A stretch of 5,699 nt of DNA from Desulfobacterales bacterium (GTDB lineage Bacteria; Desulfobacterota; Desulfobacteria; Desulfobacterales; JASFBJ01): assembly GCA_030149585.1 (NCBI GenBank), contig JASFBJ010000235.1:1-5699 (forward strand), in the 5' to 3' direction. The translations under genes and the position numbers were made by a program. This document shows positions 5,627 through 5,699 of the stretch, one piece after another. Under the pieces are notes generated by a model. It was not told the DNA's origin and ran no database searches. It saw nothing but the letters and a program-made list of their open reading frames with translations. Position 1 is the stretch's first letter; each line of letters starts with the position of its first letter.

Positions 5627-5699
5627 TCATACCTGTTTCTTCGGTTTTCGTCCCGGTTTTTTAAGTTTTAGCGTCACACCCAACGATTTTTCCAATTTT
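5627..5699 (-). CDS. C-terminal end of a probable Y1/REP-associated transposase, partial
   Basis: A minus-strand frame enters from the right edge and ends at TGA 5629-5627 after 23 visible residues. They include LEKSLGVTLKLKKPGRKPKK, a basic tail of the kind that ends many IS200-like Y1 (REP-associated tyrosine) transposases, where a short leucine/glutamate helix is followed by a KPGRKPK motif. The catalytic HUH and tyrosine motifs would lie outside the window. The end of the frame overlaps GGGGGACATCATACC, which resembles a motif I recall near such transposase genes. Only the tail is visible, so other transposase or DNA-binding families are possible, and whether the gene is intact is unknown. 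Confidence 0.45.
   Translation of the reverse strand, partial: KLEKSLGVTLKLKKPGRKPKKQV

Noticed and set aside
1..5699. CRISPR array, tRNA or rRNA genes
   Set aside because: No regularly spaced repeats and no tRNA cloverleaf or rRNA signatures were seen on either strand.

Overview
The window suggests an anaerobic, double-membraned (Gram-negative type) bacterium of low to moderate GC. The anaerobic signal is an oxygen-sensitive class III ribonucleotide reductase (NrdD) with its radical-SAM activase (NrdG). The outer-membrane signal is a beta-barrel protein ending in Tyr-Lys-Phe. Desulfobacterota is a plausible home, but that is inference and not proven by the sequence.

All confident genes lie on the minus strand, so they read from right to left. 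The right edge (5627-5699) holds the C-terminal tail of a gene that looks like an IS200-like Y1/REP-associated transposase. Next comes a regulatory region with two NrdR-box-like sites exactly 32 bp apart around a TTGACA promoter. It is followed by nrdD (5440-3185, GTG start), a 128-bp gap with a strong hairpin, nrdG (3056-2364), the ribosome-assembly GTPase gene engB/ysxC (2343-1756), and an omptin-like outer-membrane barrel gene (1704-598, probably starting further upstream). NrdD and NrdG work together: NrdG uses SAM and a 4Fe-4S cluster to place a glycyl radical on NrdD, which then makes dNTPs from NTPs. The hairpin suggests nrdG expression is uncoupled from, or attenuated relative to, nrdD. 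engB and the barrel gene follow nrdG closely and may share its transcript, with no obvious functional link.

The left 600 bp is degenerate accessory DNA. On the plus strand, 421-601 is a frameshifted and internally deleted remnant of a HigB/RelE-type toxin gene, recognisable from its N-terminal and C-terminal conserved motifs. Two perfect palindromes lie at its start. Further left are a terminator-like hairpin (198-242, minus strand) and a 39-codon minus-strand reading frame with a good ribosome binding site (167-48). That frame is directly followed by another ATG that runs off the edge.

The most informative new points are the hidden toxin pseudogene, the paired NrdR boxes, the probable non-AUG start that gives the barrel protein a signal peptide, the unusual 58-residue C-terminal tail of NrdD, and the hairpin between nrdD and nrdG. 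I did not find a clearly novel multi-gene system.
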